In this document: in pieces, positions 28,588 to 37,107 of the stretch
Numbering within the stretch: the stretch's first letter is position 1
How the letters are laid out: every line of letters starts with the position of its first letter
Assembly (NCBI GenBank): GCA_016705235.1
Contig: JADIYP010000006.1
Coordinates: 1,612,001-1,676,000, forward strand
Direction: 5' to 3'
Origin: Candidatus Leptovillus affinis
GTDB lineage: Bacteria > Chloroflexota > Anaerolineae > Promineifilales > Promineifilaceae
DNA: 64,000 nucleotides
Translations under genes and position numbers: made by a program
The notes under the pieces: generated by a model
Seen by the model: the letters and a program-made list of their open reading frames with translations, nothing else
What the model was told of the DNA's origin: nothing
The model's database searches: none

Positions 28588-30051
28588 ATGGCGCAGGCAA
28601 CCAACGAAAAAACAGTTACCATCCAGGGACAACCGCTGCACGTCGTCGAAGCCGGGCAGCCGGGGCGGCAAATTGCCCTGCTCATTCATGGCTGGTCCAG
28701 TTCATGGTATGCCCTTTCCCCGCTGATCGGCCTGCTGGCGCAGCGCTTCCACTGCCTGGCGGTCGATTTGCCCGGCTATGGCCAATCCCCACCGCTGAAC
28801 AAACCCACCACCATCCCCTGCTACGCCGACCTGCTGGCCGAACTCATCGAAACAGTGAGCGACGGTCCCGTTGTGCTGGTCGGGCACTCGATGGGCGGCA
28901 TGATCAGCATCCGGCTGGCGCTGCATTATCCGCTGTTGATCGAGCGCATGGTGCTGCTCAGTCCCACGATTAGCGGTCATTTGTCGAAAGCCATCAACAT
29001 TTTTATTTCGCCCATCACCCTGATGGAGCGGTTTAGACCAGGGAGTTTATTGGTAACGGCCGTCGAACGCACCATTGTCGGCCTCACAGACCGGCTCATG
29101 CGGCCGGTCTCCTTTGCCGAGCGCACAGGCATCACCCGCGAAGATTACGCCCGCATTCGCAGCGACGCCCGCCGCCCCGGACAGGGGCGCGTGCGCGCCG
29201 AATGCTTTTGGGCCATGCGCGACAACGACTTGCGCGGCCAACTTCATCAGGTAGAAACCCCCGCCCTGGTCATTTGGGGCGCAGAAGACAACACCGTCCC
29301 GCTGCGCGACGCCGGCGTGGTCGCCGACGAATGGCCGGAAGCCGACCTGCGCATCCTGCCCAAAGCCGGCCACTGGCCCCAATTTGAAGCCGACGCCGCC
29401 ACCCGTCGGCAGATCGCCGCTTACCTGGGACTGCCCCGGCACAGCACCGAGTTGTCCATGCCGGTCGCCGAAGAAGAGCTGGTAAAAATCGGTGAAGTGG
29501 CCCAATTTCTAGCCCACTCCGATGTGGGCAATCAGCTAAATCTGGCCCAGCGCACCCGATTGGCGGCCCAATGTGGGCAGCGCACCTGCCGCCCCGGCGA
29601 GGCCATTGTCCACGCCTCCGACGCAGGCCAGGACCTGTATATCATCCAAACCGGCACGGTAGAAGTGTGGAAAGACCCTGAAGGCATCGACCCGGCCATG
29701 CATGCGCACGCGCAAATGCAGCACATCACCACGTTTCGCCCCGGCCAAATCGTCGGCGAATTGGCCATGCTGGATCAGGGCGCGCGCACGGCCGACCTGC
29801 TGGCCGGCCATGAAGGCGCAACCGTCCTCACGCTCAACCGCGAGCGCCTGCTGACCTTGTGCGAAGATGACGCCGTGTTGGGGACGCAGTTATTGTGGAA
29901 CATTGCCACGGTCATGTCGCGGCGCGTGCGCTTTATCCTCTGGCAGCTCAACCGCGCCGAACAGAAACGGCTGGCGCAAAGCCAACCCGAGATCAACGAA
30001 ACCATTCTGTCAGCGGCGTTTTTGCCCCTATCCAATCCCAGCCCTCCATAA
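28588..30051 (+). CDS. Alpha/beta hydrolase fused to a cyclic-nucleotide-binding domain
   Basis: A 487-residue two-domain protein. Residues about 1-275 are an alpha/beta hydrolase: oxyanion region LLIHGWSSSW, nucleophile elbow VLVGHSMGGMIS, acid in IWGAEDNTVPL and the His in PKAGHWPQFE. Residues about 310-460 form a cNMP-binding-type beta-barrel (EAIVHASDAGQDLYIIQTGT, GQIVGELAMLDQGARTADLL). The phosphate-binding cassette has GELAMLDQGARTA, close to the canonical GELALxxxxxRxA. No HTH follows, so it is not a Crp regulator. An allosteric hydrolase is the likely reading. The ATG at 28588 is preceded by TTGGAGCACGGGAAC. Confidence 0.85.
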   Translation: MAQATNEKTVTIQGQPLHVVEAGQPGRQIALLIHGWSSSWYALSPLIGLLAQRFHCLAVDLPGYGQSPPLNKPTTIPCYADLLAELIETVSDGPVVLVGHSMGGMISIRLALHYPLLIERMVLLSPTISGHLSKAINIFISPITLMERFRPGSLLVTAVERTIVGLTDRLMRPVSFAERTGITREDYARIRSDARRPGQGRVRAECFWAMRDNDLRGQLHQVETPALVIWGAEDNTVPLRDAGVVADEWPEADLRILPKAGHWPQFEADAATRRQIAAYLGLPRHSTELSMPVAEEELVKIGEVAQFLAHSDVGNQLNLAQRTRLAAQCGQRTCRPGEAIVHASDAGQDLYIIQTGTVEVWKDPEGIDPAMHAHAQMQHITTFRPGQIVGELAMLDQGARTADLLAGHEGATVLTLNRERLLTLCEDDAVLGTQLLWNIATVMSRRVRFILWQLNRAEQKRLAQSQPEINETILSAAFLPLSNPSPP

Positions 30052-30282
30052 ACTCGCCCTTTCCCCAGCCCTCGGCCAATCAAGCAAAAAAACGAAGCCG
30101 GGTTCCCTTCTTTTGTGGAAGAAACCAAGGGGAACAGGTAAATTTTCTCCTTGACTCAGGCTAGACATCCCGCGCGTTTCCTGGTAGCCTGTTAGTGTCG
30201 GTTTGTGTCTATAGTATTTGCCGGAGCCGCCCACCACTGCCATCATGCCATCTATGCGACTGCTGCAATAGGAGGTTTCTAG

Positions 30283-30489
30283 ATGAGCGTGTATAAGATT
30301 GTCGAATTGGTAGGAACCAGCCCCACTTCCTGGGAAGAAGCAGCCAAAAGCGTCGTTGATCGGGCCAATCAGAGCTTGCGCGATTTGCGGGTAGCCGAAA
30401 TTGTGAAGCTGGATATGCGTCTGGAAGACGGCCGTGTCGTGGAATATCGGGCGCGGGTTGCCTTGTCGTTTAAGTTTGAAGGCGAGTAG
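30283..30489 (+). CDS. Dodecin
   Basis: A 68-residue protein matching dodecin throughout: IVELVGTSPTSWEEAAKSVV, RANQSLRDLRVAEIVKLDM and EYRARVALSFKFE. Dodecins assemble as hollow dodecamers that bind flavins (or CoA in some lineages) and buffer free cofactor. The length is exact for the family. The ATG at 30283 follows an ideal AGGAGG. It appears monocistronic, with no recognisable terminator before the tandem palindromes at 30494-30511. Confidence 0.95.
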   Translation: MSVYKIVELVGTSPTSWEEAAKSVVDRANQSLRDLRVAEIVKLDMRLEDGRVVEYRARVALSFKFEGE

Positions 30490-30623
30490 GTTGCACGGCC
30501 GTAACGGCCGTCAGGTGTCCGGTAGACAGGCTTTTAGATCGCGTCAGCGCCATAAATACCTGTCTACCAACCCGGCGCCAGAAAGATTACAGGGTTGTCG
30601 CCTTTCCTCATTTTCCATTCGTG

Positions 30624-30629
30624 TATAAT
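30624..30629 (+). promoter_or_regulatory. Putative -10 box (TATAAT)
   Basis: A consensus TATAAT lies 76 bp upstream of the response-regulator ATG. No good -35 hexamer is visible at the standard distance. An inverted repeat (GGTAGACAGG at 30521-30530, CCTGTCTACC at 30562-30571) lies further upstream. Confidence 0.45.
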
Positions 30630-30704
30630 ATCAGTACCAATTAGAAACACACCATTAGCACAGCGCCCTACTCGCTGGAGTTCGCTGTTTGAGGATTTTC
30701 CAAG

Positions 30705-31379
30705 ATGTCAGACCAGACACAACCAGGTCAACCGCCATCGCCATCGGCGTATGCATCCAAACGATTACGCATCATGGTAGCCGACGACGTAACGGAAACA
30801 CGTCGCAGCACCCGCCTGATGCTGACGTTAATCCCGAATGTTGAAATTGTGGCCATCGCCAAAAACGGCCGTGAAGCCGTCGAGCTTGCCCGTCAACACA
30901 AACCCGACATCGCCCTGATGGACGTAAATATGCCCCAGATGAACGGCCTGCAAGCCATCGAAATCATGGTTAGCGAACGCCCGGAAATGGCCTGTATCAT
31001 CCTCTCCGCCGAACGAGACACCGAAACGCTTCTGGAGGCTATGGCCGTCGGCGCACGCGGTTATCTCACAAAACCCTTCACCTCCGACCAGCTTATTGAG
31101 GCCGTTGCCCGCATCAGCCACTCTATCTCGGCCAACAACGCCCAAAATGATCAGGTCGCCAAACTACGCCGCCAGCGGGATATTTACATGGTGGAATTGG
31201 CCAACGAATACGTAAAACAACGCCGCACCGACGACAAAGCCCTGCTGGTTTACGAAGAGCTTGCCGCCCGGCCAGACTGCGACCTGCAATGGCTGATGTC
31301 TTTGGCGATGATTTATGTTTTGCGCAAAGAGTGGGGGAAGCTAAAAGCCCTGGCGATACGCCTGGAAAATTTACCCTAA
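30705..31379 (+). CDS. Response regulator (REC domain) with helical C-terminus
   Basis: A 224-residue protein. Residues about 20-140 form a receiver domain: RIMVADDVTETRRST (acidic pair), IALMDVNMPQMNG with phospho-acceptor Asp73, IILSAERD (Thr/Ser switch) and GYLTKPF (Lys). The C-terminal 80 residues are helical and TPR-like (KALLVYEELAARP...LAMIYVLRKEWGKL), without a DNA-binding motif. It probably relays phosphorylation through protein contacts. No histidine kinase is in the window. It is followed nine bases later by pcm, suggesting co-transcription. Confidence 0.88.
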   Translation: MSDQTQPGQPPSPSAYASKRLRIMVADDVTETRRSTRLMLTLIPNVEIVAIAKNGREAVELARQHKPDIALMDVNMPQMNGLQAIEIMVSERPEMACIILSAERDTETLLEAMAVGARGYLTKPFTSDQLIEAVARISHSISANNAQNDQVAKLRRQRDIYMVELANEYVKQRRTDDKALLVYEELAARPDCDLQWLMSLAMIYVLRKEWGKLKALAIRLENLP

Positions 31380-31388
31380 AGGCTGCCG

Positions 31389-32048
31389 GTGACAGAGCAA
31401 GACTTTGCCGCTGAGCGGGCTGCCATGGTTGAGGAACAACTACGGCAGCGTGGGATTGGGGATACGGCCGTGTTACAAGCCATGCGCGCCATCCCCCGTG
31501 AATTATTCGTCCCTGAAGCCTACCGCCTGCGCGCCTACCACGACTGCCCCCTGCCCCTGCCGCACAACCAGACCATCTCCCAACCTTATGTTGTCGCCTA
31601 CATGATCAGCTTGTTGCGCCTGCAACCAGAAGACGTTGTGTTAGAAATTGGCGCAGGTTCCGGTTACGCCGCCGCCATCCTTGGCCAGCTCGCCCGCGTG
31701 GTCTACACCATCGAACGGCACGATGAACTGGTCAGCTACGCGCAAAAGCGGCTGTCCCACCTCGGCTGCCACAATGTGCATGTGGTGCAGGGCGATGGCA
31801 CACAAGGCTACCCAGACCAGGCCCCCTACGACGCCATCGTCGTCGCCGCCGGGGGTCCGACCGTGCCCCAATCGCTCAAAGAGCAGCTCGCCATCATGGG
31901 ACGCCTGGTCATGCCGGTTGGCTCCGACCGCCGCCAGCAGCACCTCGTTCGCCTGATACGGCTAGAGAACGGCCGTTACCGCGAAGAACACAAAGGGGCG
32001 GTTGCCTTTGTGCCGCTCATCGGCTCTGAAGGCTGGCCAACAGGGTGA
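31389..32048 (+). CDS. pcm: Protein-L-isoaspartate O-methyltransferase
   Basis: A 219-residue enzyme that methylates abnormal L-isoaspartyl residues with SAM and so starts their repair. Typical motifs are RAIPRELFVPEAYRLRAYHD, PLPLPHNQTISQPYVVAYM (substrate loop), VLEIGAGSGYAAAIL (SAM motif I), VQGDGTQGYPDQAPYDAIVV and VGSDRRQQHL. Length is normal. The start is a GTG at 31389, ten bases after the response-regulator stop. Confidence 0.94.
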   Translation: MTEQDFAAERAAMVEEQLRQRGIGDTAVLQAMRAIPRELFVPEAYRLRAYHDCPLPLPHNQTISQPYVVAYMISLLRLQPEDVVLEIGAGSGYAAAILGQLARVVYTIERHDELVSYAQKRLSHLGCHNVHVVQGDGTQGYPDQAPYDAIVVAAGGPTVPQSLKEQLAIMGRLVMPVGSDRRQQHLVRLIRLENGRYREEHKGAVAFVPLIGSEGWPTG

Positions 32049-32103
32049 CGCGTTTAGAGACGGAAGACAACGGTTCGGGAGTTGGCGCAATCTTGCGCGT
32101 CAG

Positions 32104-32781
32104 TTAGGCCGGAAGAAGTCTGGCGGTTAATTCGGCCGTTGAATCGAGGATGAAATGCGCGCCGGCGCGAGACAATTCGGCGCGTTCGCCAAAACCACAT
32201 AAAACGGCCGCGCTCCATGCCTGCGCCCGCCGCCCGGCCAACACGTCCATGGTCGTGTCGCCCACCATCAGGCATTGGGTAATGGGCACGCCCAAGCGGT
32301 CGGCGGCCAGATAAAGCGGTTCGGGATGGGGCTTTAGGCGGCGGGTATCTTGCAGGCCGCAGGTGGTGGTGAAGACATCGGCTAATTGGGGGAAACGCAG
32401 CAAGAATTGGTCGATGTGGTAGCGGCTGCGCGTGGTGACAAGCGCCAGCGGGTAATGAGGGGCCAGCGCCAGGAGCATTTCTTCTACGCCAGCAATCAAC
32501 TGGAATTCCGGCGCGGGATACACGCCGCGCCGCCGCCGCAGACCATCGGTAAAACCCATGAGCGGCAGGTCTAAATGCAGCCAATCCAGCAGGGTAATGA
32601 GGGCGTTGCCGGGGGTTTCGGCCTTCATCATCAGCCAGCGGGCTGTTTGGGGGGCGTGGGCTTGCAGAAACGGCCGTAACCGACGTTCCAACCGCGACAC
32701 AGCCTGATCATCCGTTTCGATGAGCGTGCCGTCCAGATCAAACAGCACGGCCTGAATTTGGTTGAGGGGAATAATTGTCAT
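32104..32781 (-). CDS. HAD-superfamily phosphatase (phosphoglycolate phosphatase-like)
   Basis: A 225-residue HAD hydrolase. Motif I is VLFDLDGTLIETDD (nucleophile and acid Asp), motif II ALVTTRSRYH, motif III KPHPEPLYLAADRL and motif IV CLMVGDTTMDVLAG. The cap is a helical C1 type, as in phosphoglycolate phosphatase and pyrophosphatases; the substrate is not assignable. The ATG at 32779-32781 overlaps the stop of the upstream kinase-like gene (ATGA), which fixes the start and implies one operon with it. Confidence 0.88.
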   Translation of the reverse strand: MTIIPLNQIQAVLFDLDGTLIETDDQAVSRLERRLRPFLQAHAPQTARWLMMKAETPGNALITLLDWLHLDLPLMGFTDGLRRRRGVYPAPEFQLIAGVEEMLLALAPHYPLALVTTRSRYHIDQFLLRFPQLADVFTTTCGLQDTRRLKPHPEPLYLAADRLGVPITQCLMVGDTTMDVLAGRRAQAWSAAVLCGFGERAELSRAGAHFILDSTAELTARLLPA

Positions 32782-33455
32782 ACAAACGGCCAAAAGTTGA
32801 GGATGAGAATGGCAACGGCCGTAATCGTCAGGTTATCAATACCCTTAATAGACACGGCCTCAATCAACGTGGTACAGGTGGTGATCACCAGCGCCGGCAA
32901 GAAGGCTCCCGCCGGCGTAATATCCGGCAGTCCGGGCATCAGCGTTAAGGCCAGCCAGGTAAACAACAGGCCAAACACAAAAAAACCCATCGATCCTTCG
33001 ACCGTGCGCATGTGAGAAGCGACAAAATAGGCGCGACGGCCGTACGCCTTGCCCACCACCGGCGCCAGTCCATCCCCCCAGGTCAGCGGCATCAGCGACG
33101 CCACCATCAACGGCGGCTGGCTCCAAAACACAAACACCCCCACCGCCGCCGCCAGCGGGAAATAGATCGTGCCCTTGTTCGATTTGTCCGAACTGGCCAT
33201 GGCGGGAACCAGTTCAAATTTGTAATCCAGGTACAGCAGCACCGCAAAAACCAGGCACATGCCGATAAACGGCCAGGGGGAAGTAAACAAAAAAACCAGC
33301 GCCCAGGTCATCATCCCCACGCCAATATGGATGACTTTGCGCGTAAACCCGCTGCTGTAACCGCGCCAGCGGCGCAGCAGTTCCGCCACGCCAATGATAC
33401 TAAAAATATAAGTTGTGCCGACGATGACCCCGAGGAAGTTGTTGTTGAGCAGCAT
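32778..33455 (-). CDS. Dolichol/phytol-kinase-like membrane protein
   Basis: A 225-residue membrane protein with about seven hydrophobic segments, of the SEC59/DGK1/VTE5 family (polyprenol or phytol kinases, also related to CdsA). Supporting blocks are FTRKVIHIGVGMMTW near residue 38, PLTWGDGLAPVVGKAYGRR (Asp-rich nucleotide site) near 122 and HMRTVEGSMGFFVFG. It would phosphorylate an isoprenoid or lipid alcohol with CTP. It is coupled to the HAD gene by a four-base overlap and follows the PfkB-type kinase gene by 17 bp, so the three form a likely operon. Confidence 0.8.
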   Translation of the reverse strand: MLLNNNFLGVIVGTTYIFSIIGVAELLRRWRGYSSGFTRKVIHIGVGMMTWALVFLFTSPWPFIGMCLVFAVLLYLDYKFELVPAMASSDKSNKGTIYFPLAAAVGVFVFWSQPPLMVASLMPLTWGDGLAPVVGKAYGRRAYFVASHMRTVEGSMGFFVFGLLFTWLALTLMPGLPDITPAGAFLPALVITTCTTLIEAVSIKGIDNLTITAVAILILNFWPFV

Positions 33456-33472
33456 AGTGAATTGGCAACCTT

Positions 33473-34402
33473 TTAGACAATTAAATGATCGTACAGCATA
33501 TCCAGGCTCAGGTCGCGCACAACGGTTTCGTTGGTTTGCACGGTCAGGCTGGCGGCGGCGGCGCCCAGGCGAATGGCTTCTATCGTCGGCAGTTGATTCA
33601 ACATGCCAAACATGATGGCGGCCGTGACGGCATCGCCGGTGCCGGTGTTATCGACAATGTGGGCATAACTGGCCGGCAAATTGCCCACTTCATCCGATGT
33701 GGCGTAGCTGAGGCCAAAATTTGACAGAGTGAGAACGGCCGTGCCCACGCCCGCCTGCACCAACGACCGCGCCATATGCAGGCTCGCTTCCGGGTCTGGG
33801 CGCATGAAGTCCAATTGCAGCAGTTCGGCGGCTTCCATTTCGTTGGGCACAACCAGATGAAGATGCGAGAGGAACGGCCGTAACTTATACGCCAGCCGCG
33901 ACGAGGACGGGTCGGCGCACAGCGGCAGGTTATACTGCCCGGCCAAACGCGCCACCGTGTTCATCGCGTCTGGCGACAGGCTGCCGTCCATCATCACCAT
34001 CGAGGCATCCCGAAACAACCGCCGCAGCCGGTACAAATACCCTGAGGTAATGGTTTGCATCACGCTGACGTCATCCAAAGCCACCGACAACGAGCCATCA
34101 TCTTCCAATACCGCCAGATACGCGCCGGTGTGATACGCATCTTCCTGCAAAACATGGCCCACATCCACGCCGGCATCGGCCGTTTGCGCCAGCAGTTGGT
34201 CGCCGATGTTGTCGTTGCCCACGGCCGAAATCAAGATGACCTCCGCGCCCAGGCGGCCCAGGTTTTCGGCCACGTTTCGCGCCGTGCCGCCGCGCGTAAT
34301 CCGCACATTGGCCGGATTAGACGTGCCAGGTTCCAACCCGGCCAGCGGTTTGCCTTTGGTATCCAACAAGGTTGCTCCGATCACCAAAATATGTTCGCCC
34401 AT
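33473..34402 (-). CDS. PfkB-family sugar kinase (pseudouridine-kinase-like)
   Basis: A 309-residue ribokinase-fold kinase. The N-terminal PfkB signature appears as ITRGGTARNVAENLGRLGAEV and the C-terminal one as DNTGTGDAVTAAIMFGML, with the catalytic Asp in GTGD. The block GGTARNVAENLGRLG is close to pseudouridine kinase PsuK, but no psuG partner is present, so the substrate (a nucleoside or pentose) is inferred. The ATG at 34400-34402 is preceded by AGGAGG with eight-base spacing. It leads the kinase/dolichol-kinase-like/HAD group. Confidence 0.86.
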   Translation of the reverse strand: MGEHILVIGATLLDTKGKPLAGLEPGTSNPANVRITRGGTARNVAENLGRLGAEVILISAVGNDNIGDQLLAQTADAGVDVGHVLQEDAYHTGAYLAVLEDDGSLSVALDDVSVMQTITSGYLYRLRRLFRDASMVMMDGSLSPDAMNTVARLAGQYNLPLCADPSSSRLAYKLRPFLSHLHLVVPNEMEAAELLQLDFMRPDPEASLHMARSLVQAGVGTAVLTLSNFGLSYATSDEVGNLPASYAHIVDNTGTGDAVTAAIMFGMLNQLPTIEAIRLGAAAASLTVQTNETVVRDLSLDMLYDHLIV

Positions 34403-34513
34403 GCCATCATCCTCCTACCACAAAATGGGATCTAGATTTATGCAGATGCTTACAATTTCGCAGGTAGCTGCGCTCACCCACCGCCCAGAAATATACCAAA
34501 GACCTGACGCCCG

Positions 34514-35758
34514 CTATGGAGTGCCTGACGGGCGCGGCGTCACCGCCAAGCCTAACCATATACCCACAACAATACCAATAATATCCTCAGCGTACAACGG
34601 CCGTTCATCCTGAAGCGACACCCGGACACGGCCGTTTGCTGTATTCGCCGCTTCTGGCCCATCAACTATGGGCGCATCGGGCGGCTGTTCAATCTTGCCC
34701 AAATAAATCGGCGCGGGAAAGCGCGTGGCCAATGGCGGCTGCTGCGGTTCCACGGGCACGCTGCCCGCGCCTTGTTTGTTATCCACGATGATGAGATCGC
34801 CCGGTTTAAAGATGTAATTTTCTATGTCTCTATCCACCAGAATGTAATCCTCAGCGTGGATGTCGGGCAAAAACGCCTGCACTTCTTCCCAACTGGAGGG
34901 TTCAGGTTTCATCCAAATCAGGTACGGTGAATGGTTGTCGTGGCCGGGGATAGGGATGAAGGGAACGGCCGTTTCCTCTTCTATGTCCTCCGACCGCGCT
35001 CGCACCTGCTCGTTAACCGGCTTTGCGCCCGTGGACGACAATTTGAAAATGGGCAAATCAACCGCTGGCGTAGAGGCCGGGCGCGGGGCGGGCTGCTGCT
35101 CCGGGGGTGGCATAACGGCCGTAGACTCATCTTCTTCCGTTGGCGGCGGTGATGGCGGTGGGACCGGCGGTTTATCCAGGATAATCCGTCGATTCGCCGC
35201 AGACGAGTCTGGCCCCTCATCTATCAGGCGCAGTTGCCGGATTGCGCTCTGGCGGCTGGCAGCCAGCAAAGTCCGCAAGGCTCGCCAAAACGGTCCCTGC
35301 TCACCGGTCACATCATCAATCGGGAAACGCGCCATGCACCTGTCGGCTTTGCCGTAATGGTTCAGGGCCAGTTCGTAATGAAACGCCCCATGCTGGGCCA
35401 CCCCTTGCGCAAACTGAGCCAGGCAAACGGCCGTTGCCCGATTGTCAAAATCCCAATACCGGCGCGCTTCCGCAAAACAAGGCCACGCGCCCAAAAATTG
35501 CCCGTCATGCAAATAAATGAGGCCGTTATAAAACTCGCTCAGACCCATCTGGTCGTAATTGCCGATGGCCCGCGTAATACGCTGCGCCCGCTCCATCGCC
35601 GCCACCGCCCCTACCCCCAGGCCGCTAAATCGATACCTAAACTTAAATTCGGTCAGCGTGATAATGTCTACCAGCGGGGGGTCAGGGTAGAGCATTTCCA
35701 GCAGCCCTTCCAATTCTTCGGCAGAGGGAAATGTGTATGTGGGCGAAGAGGGTAGCAT
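34514..35758 (-). CDS. Uncharacterised TPR-like protein with Pro-rich linker
   Basis: A 414-residue protein that I cannot assign to a family. The first 180 residues are helical and resemble tetratricopeptide repeats (RAQRITRAIGNYDQMG, GQFLGAWPCFAEARRYWDFD, FHYELALNHYGKADR). A proline/acid-rich linker (about 200-250, VPPPSPPPTEEDE) follows, then a region with YILVDRDIENYIFKPGDLII. A short hydrophobic segment near the C-terminus (EDIIGIVVGIWLGLAV) could anchor it. Its start overlaps the 3' end of the second SPFH gene, so it probably belongs with the two SPFH proteins. Confidence 0.7.
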   Translation of the reverse strand: MLPSSPTYTFPSAEELEGLLEMLYPDPPLVDIITLTEFKFRYRFSGLGVGAVAAMERAQRITRAIGNYDQMGLSEFYNGLIYLHDGQFLGAWPCFAEARRYWDFDNRATAVCLAQFAQGVAQHGAFHYELALNHYGKADRCMARFPIDDVTGEQGPFWRALRTLLAASRQSAIRQLRLIDEGPDSSAANRRIILDKPPVPPPSPPPTEEDESTAVMPPPEQQPAPRPASTPAVDLPIFKLSSTGAKPVNEQVRARSEDIEEETAVPFIPIPGHDNHSPYLIWMKPEPSSWEEVQAFLPDIHAEDYILVDRDIENYIFKPGDLIIVDNKQGAGSVPVEPQQPPLATRFPAPIYLGKIEQPPDAPIVDGPEAANTANGRVRVSLQDERPLYAEDIIGIVVGIWLGLAVTPRPSGTP

Positions 35759-37107
35759 AAAGGCTTATTCGCCCTCTTTTGCTGCGCCGGCAGGCTTCGT
35801 TCTGCGCGAAGCTGCCGTTGCAAGGCGACCAATTGCGGCATGAGCCTGTCTGGCAGCGGCTGATACTGCTGCGACTGGCGGGCCATTTTTTCCAGGGCTT
35901 CCACCATGCGCAAAGCAACAACATCACGCATCGCGCCTGCGCCACCCGCGCGGCGGGCGTTTTCCAGCCCTTCCATGATGGCCTGAATCATAAACACTTC
36001 GGCTTCCGCGCGGGCCACCTCCTGCGTAACCAACGAGTCCGCCTCACCAGCGGCCATGGTCTGGCGCGCGCGGGCATCCATGTCTGCGCGCCACCGGTCG
36101 ATATATTGCTGTGAAGCTTCAGCGGGCAGCGTTAAGGGTCCAATGTGCGTGCCGAGCAGCTCGATGCCGGCGTCTTCCAGAGGAGGGCGTAGCTGGCGCT
36201 GTAATTCCTGGTTCAGCGCCAGGTTTGGCTCGCGGCGGCCTTCGGGGTGAAGCAGCTCATCCAGGCGGAATCGGGCCACGACGCCGGCCAATACGCCGCG
36301 CGTTATGTTGCCGGCCGCATCTTGCCAGGTAAAAGCAGGTCGCCATCGCGGTTGATTTCGGCATAGGCGGCCAGGCGCACCGCTTCGAGGTTGTAGGGGA
36401 AGGGGGCTTCGCGTGTTGGCAGAGTGCCGCCGGTGTCTATGCGGAAGGTAACGGTGGCGTCGGTGAACACCTCGAGGCCATCGCGGGTGACCAGGCGGAT
36501 ACCGCTGAGATGGCGATCTTGCGGGCGCAGGTCTATGAGGGCATGGATGTATTCAAACCGGCCGATTTTTTGTTTGCCAGGGGGGATAATGCGGTAGAAA
36601 CGGCCGTTCACTTCTGTCACCGCCACTTCGCCGGCCGGAATCAAAATCAAACCGGGTCCACCCACGCGCAGCAGCTCCGAGCTTTCCCGCAGCTTGGCCA
36701 ACGTTCCTGCCGCTACCTCAACGGCCGGACCTTGAGCCGTTTCGCCCACCAACCGGCCTAAAAAACGCCGGGCAGTGCCGCTGTCGGGCAAATCGTACAG
36801 CACCCGCACCAGACTCACCGCAGCCAGATAGGCCAATACCCAACCGGTAATCACCGGAATAAAATGGCGCAAAACACGCCAATCAAAAAACTCGGCCAGG
36901 TTGATCAGCGCTGGCGGCAAATCCGGCGCGCCCGGCAAAAATGTGCCAGCGATTGTTTAGCAAGACGGTCAGGTCCAGGCGTTCCAGGTAATGGACAAGC
37001 ACCCAATATAAAAGGATCGCCACCAACAAAATCAACAGGTAAGCGCCACGAGAAATGGGCAGCATGACCGAAGGCGAAGGCGGCGGTGTCGAACGGCGGC
37101 GCATCAT
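35668..37107 (-). CDS. SPFH/band-7 membrane protein 2 (two frameshifts)
   Basis: Joining three frames gives about 479 residues. The N-terminus (MMRRRSTPPPSPS) leads to a membrane span (AYLLILLVAILLYWVLV), a second span (FIPVITGWVLAYLAAVSLV), then an SPFH-like domain (IPAGEVAVTEVNGRFYRIIPPGKQ, DGLEVFTDATVTFRID) and a charged coiled-coil stretch rich in Ala/Glu (LVTQEVARAEAEVF). SPFH proteins scaffold membrane microdomains. The frame breaks at the A5 run 36937-36941 (one base extra) and the A4 run 36331-36334 (one base short; then DLLFTWQDAAGNITRGV). The stop at 35668 lies 90 bp inside the next gene; a further small frame error near 35780 is possible. Confidence 0.75.
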
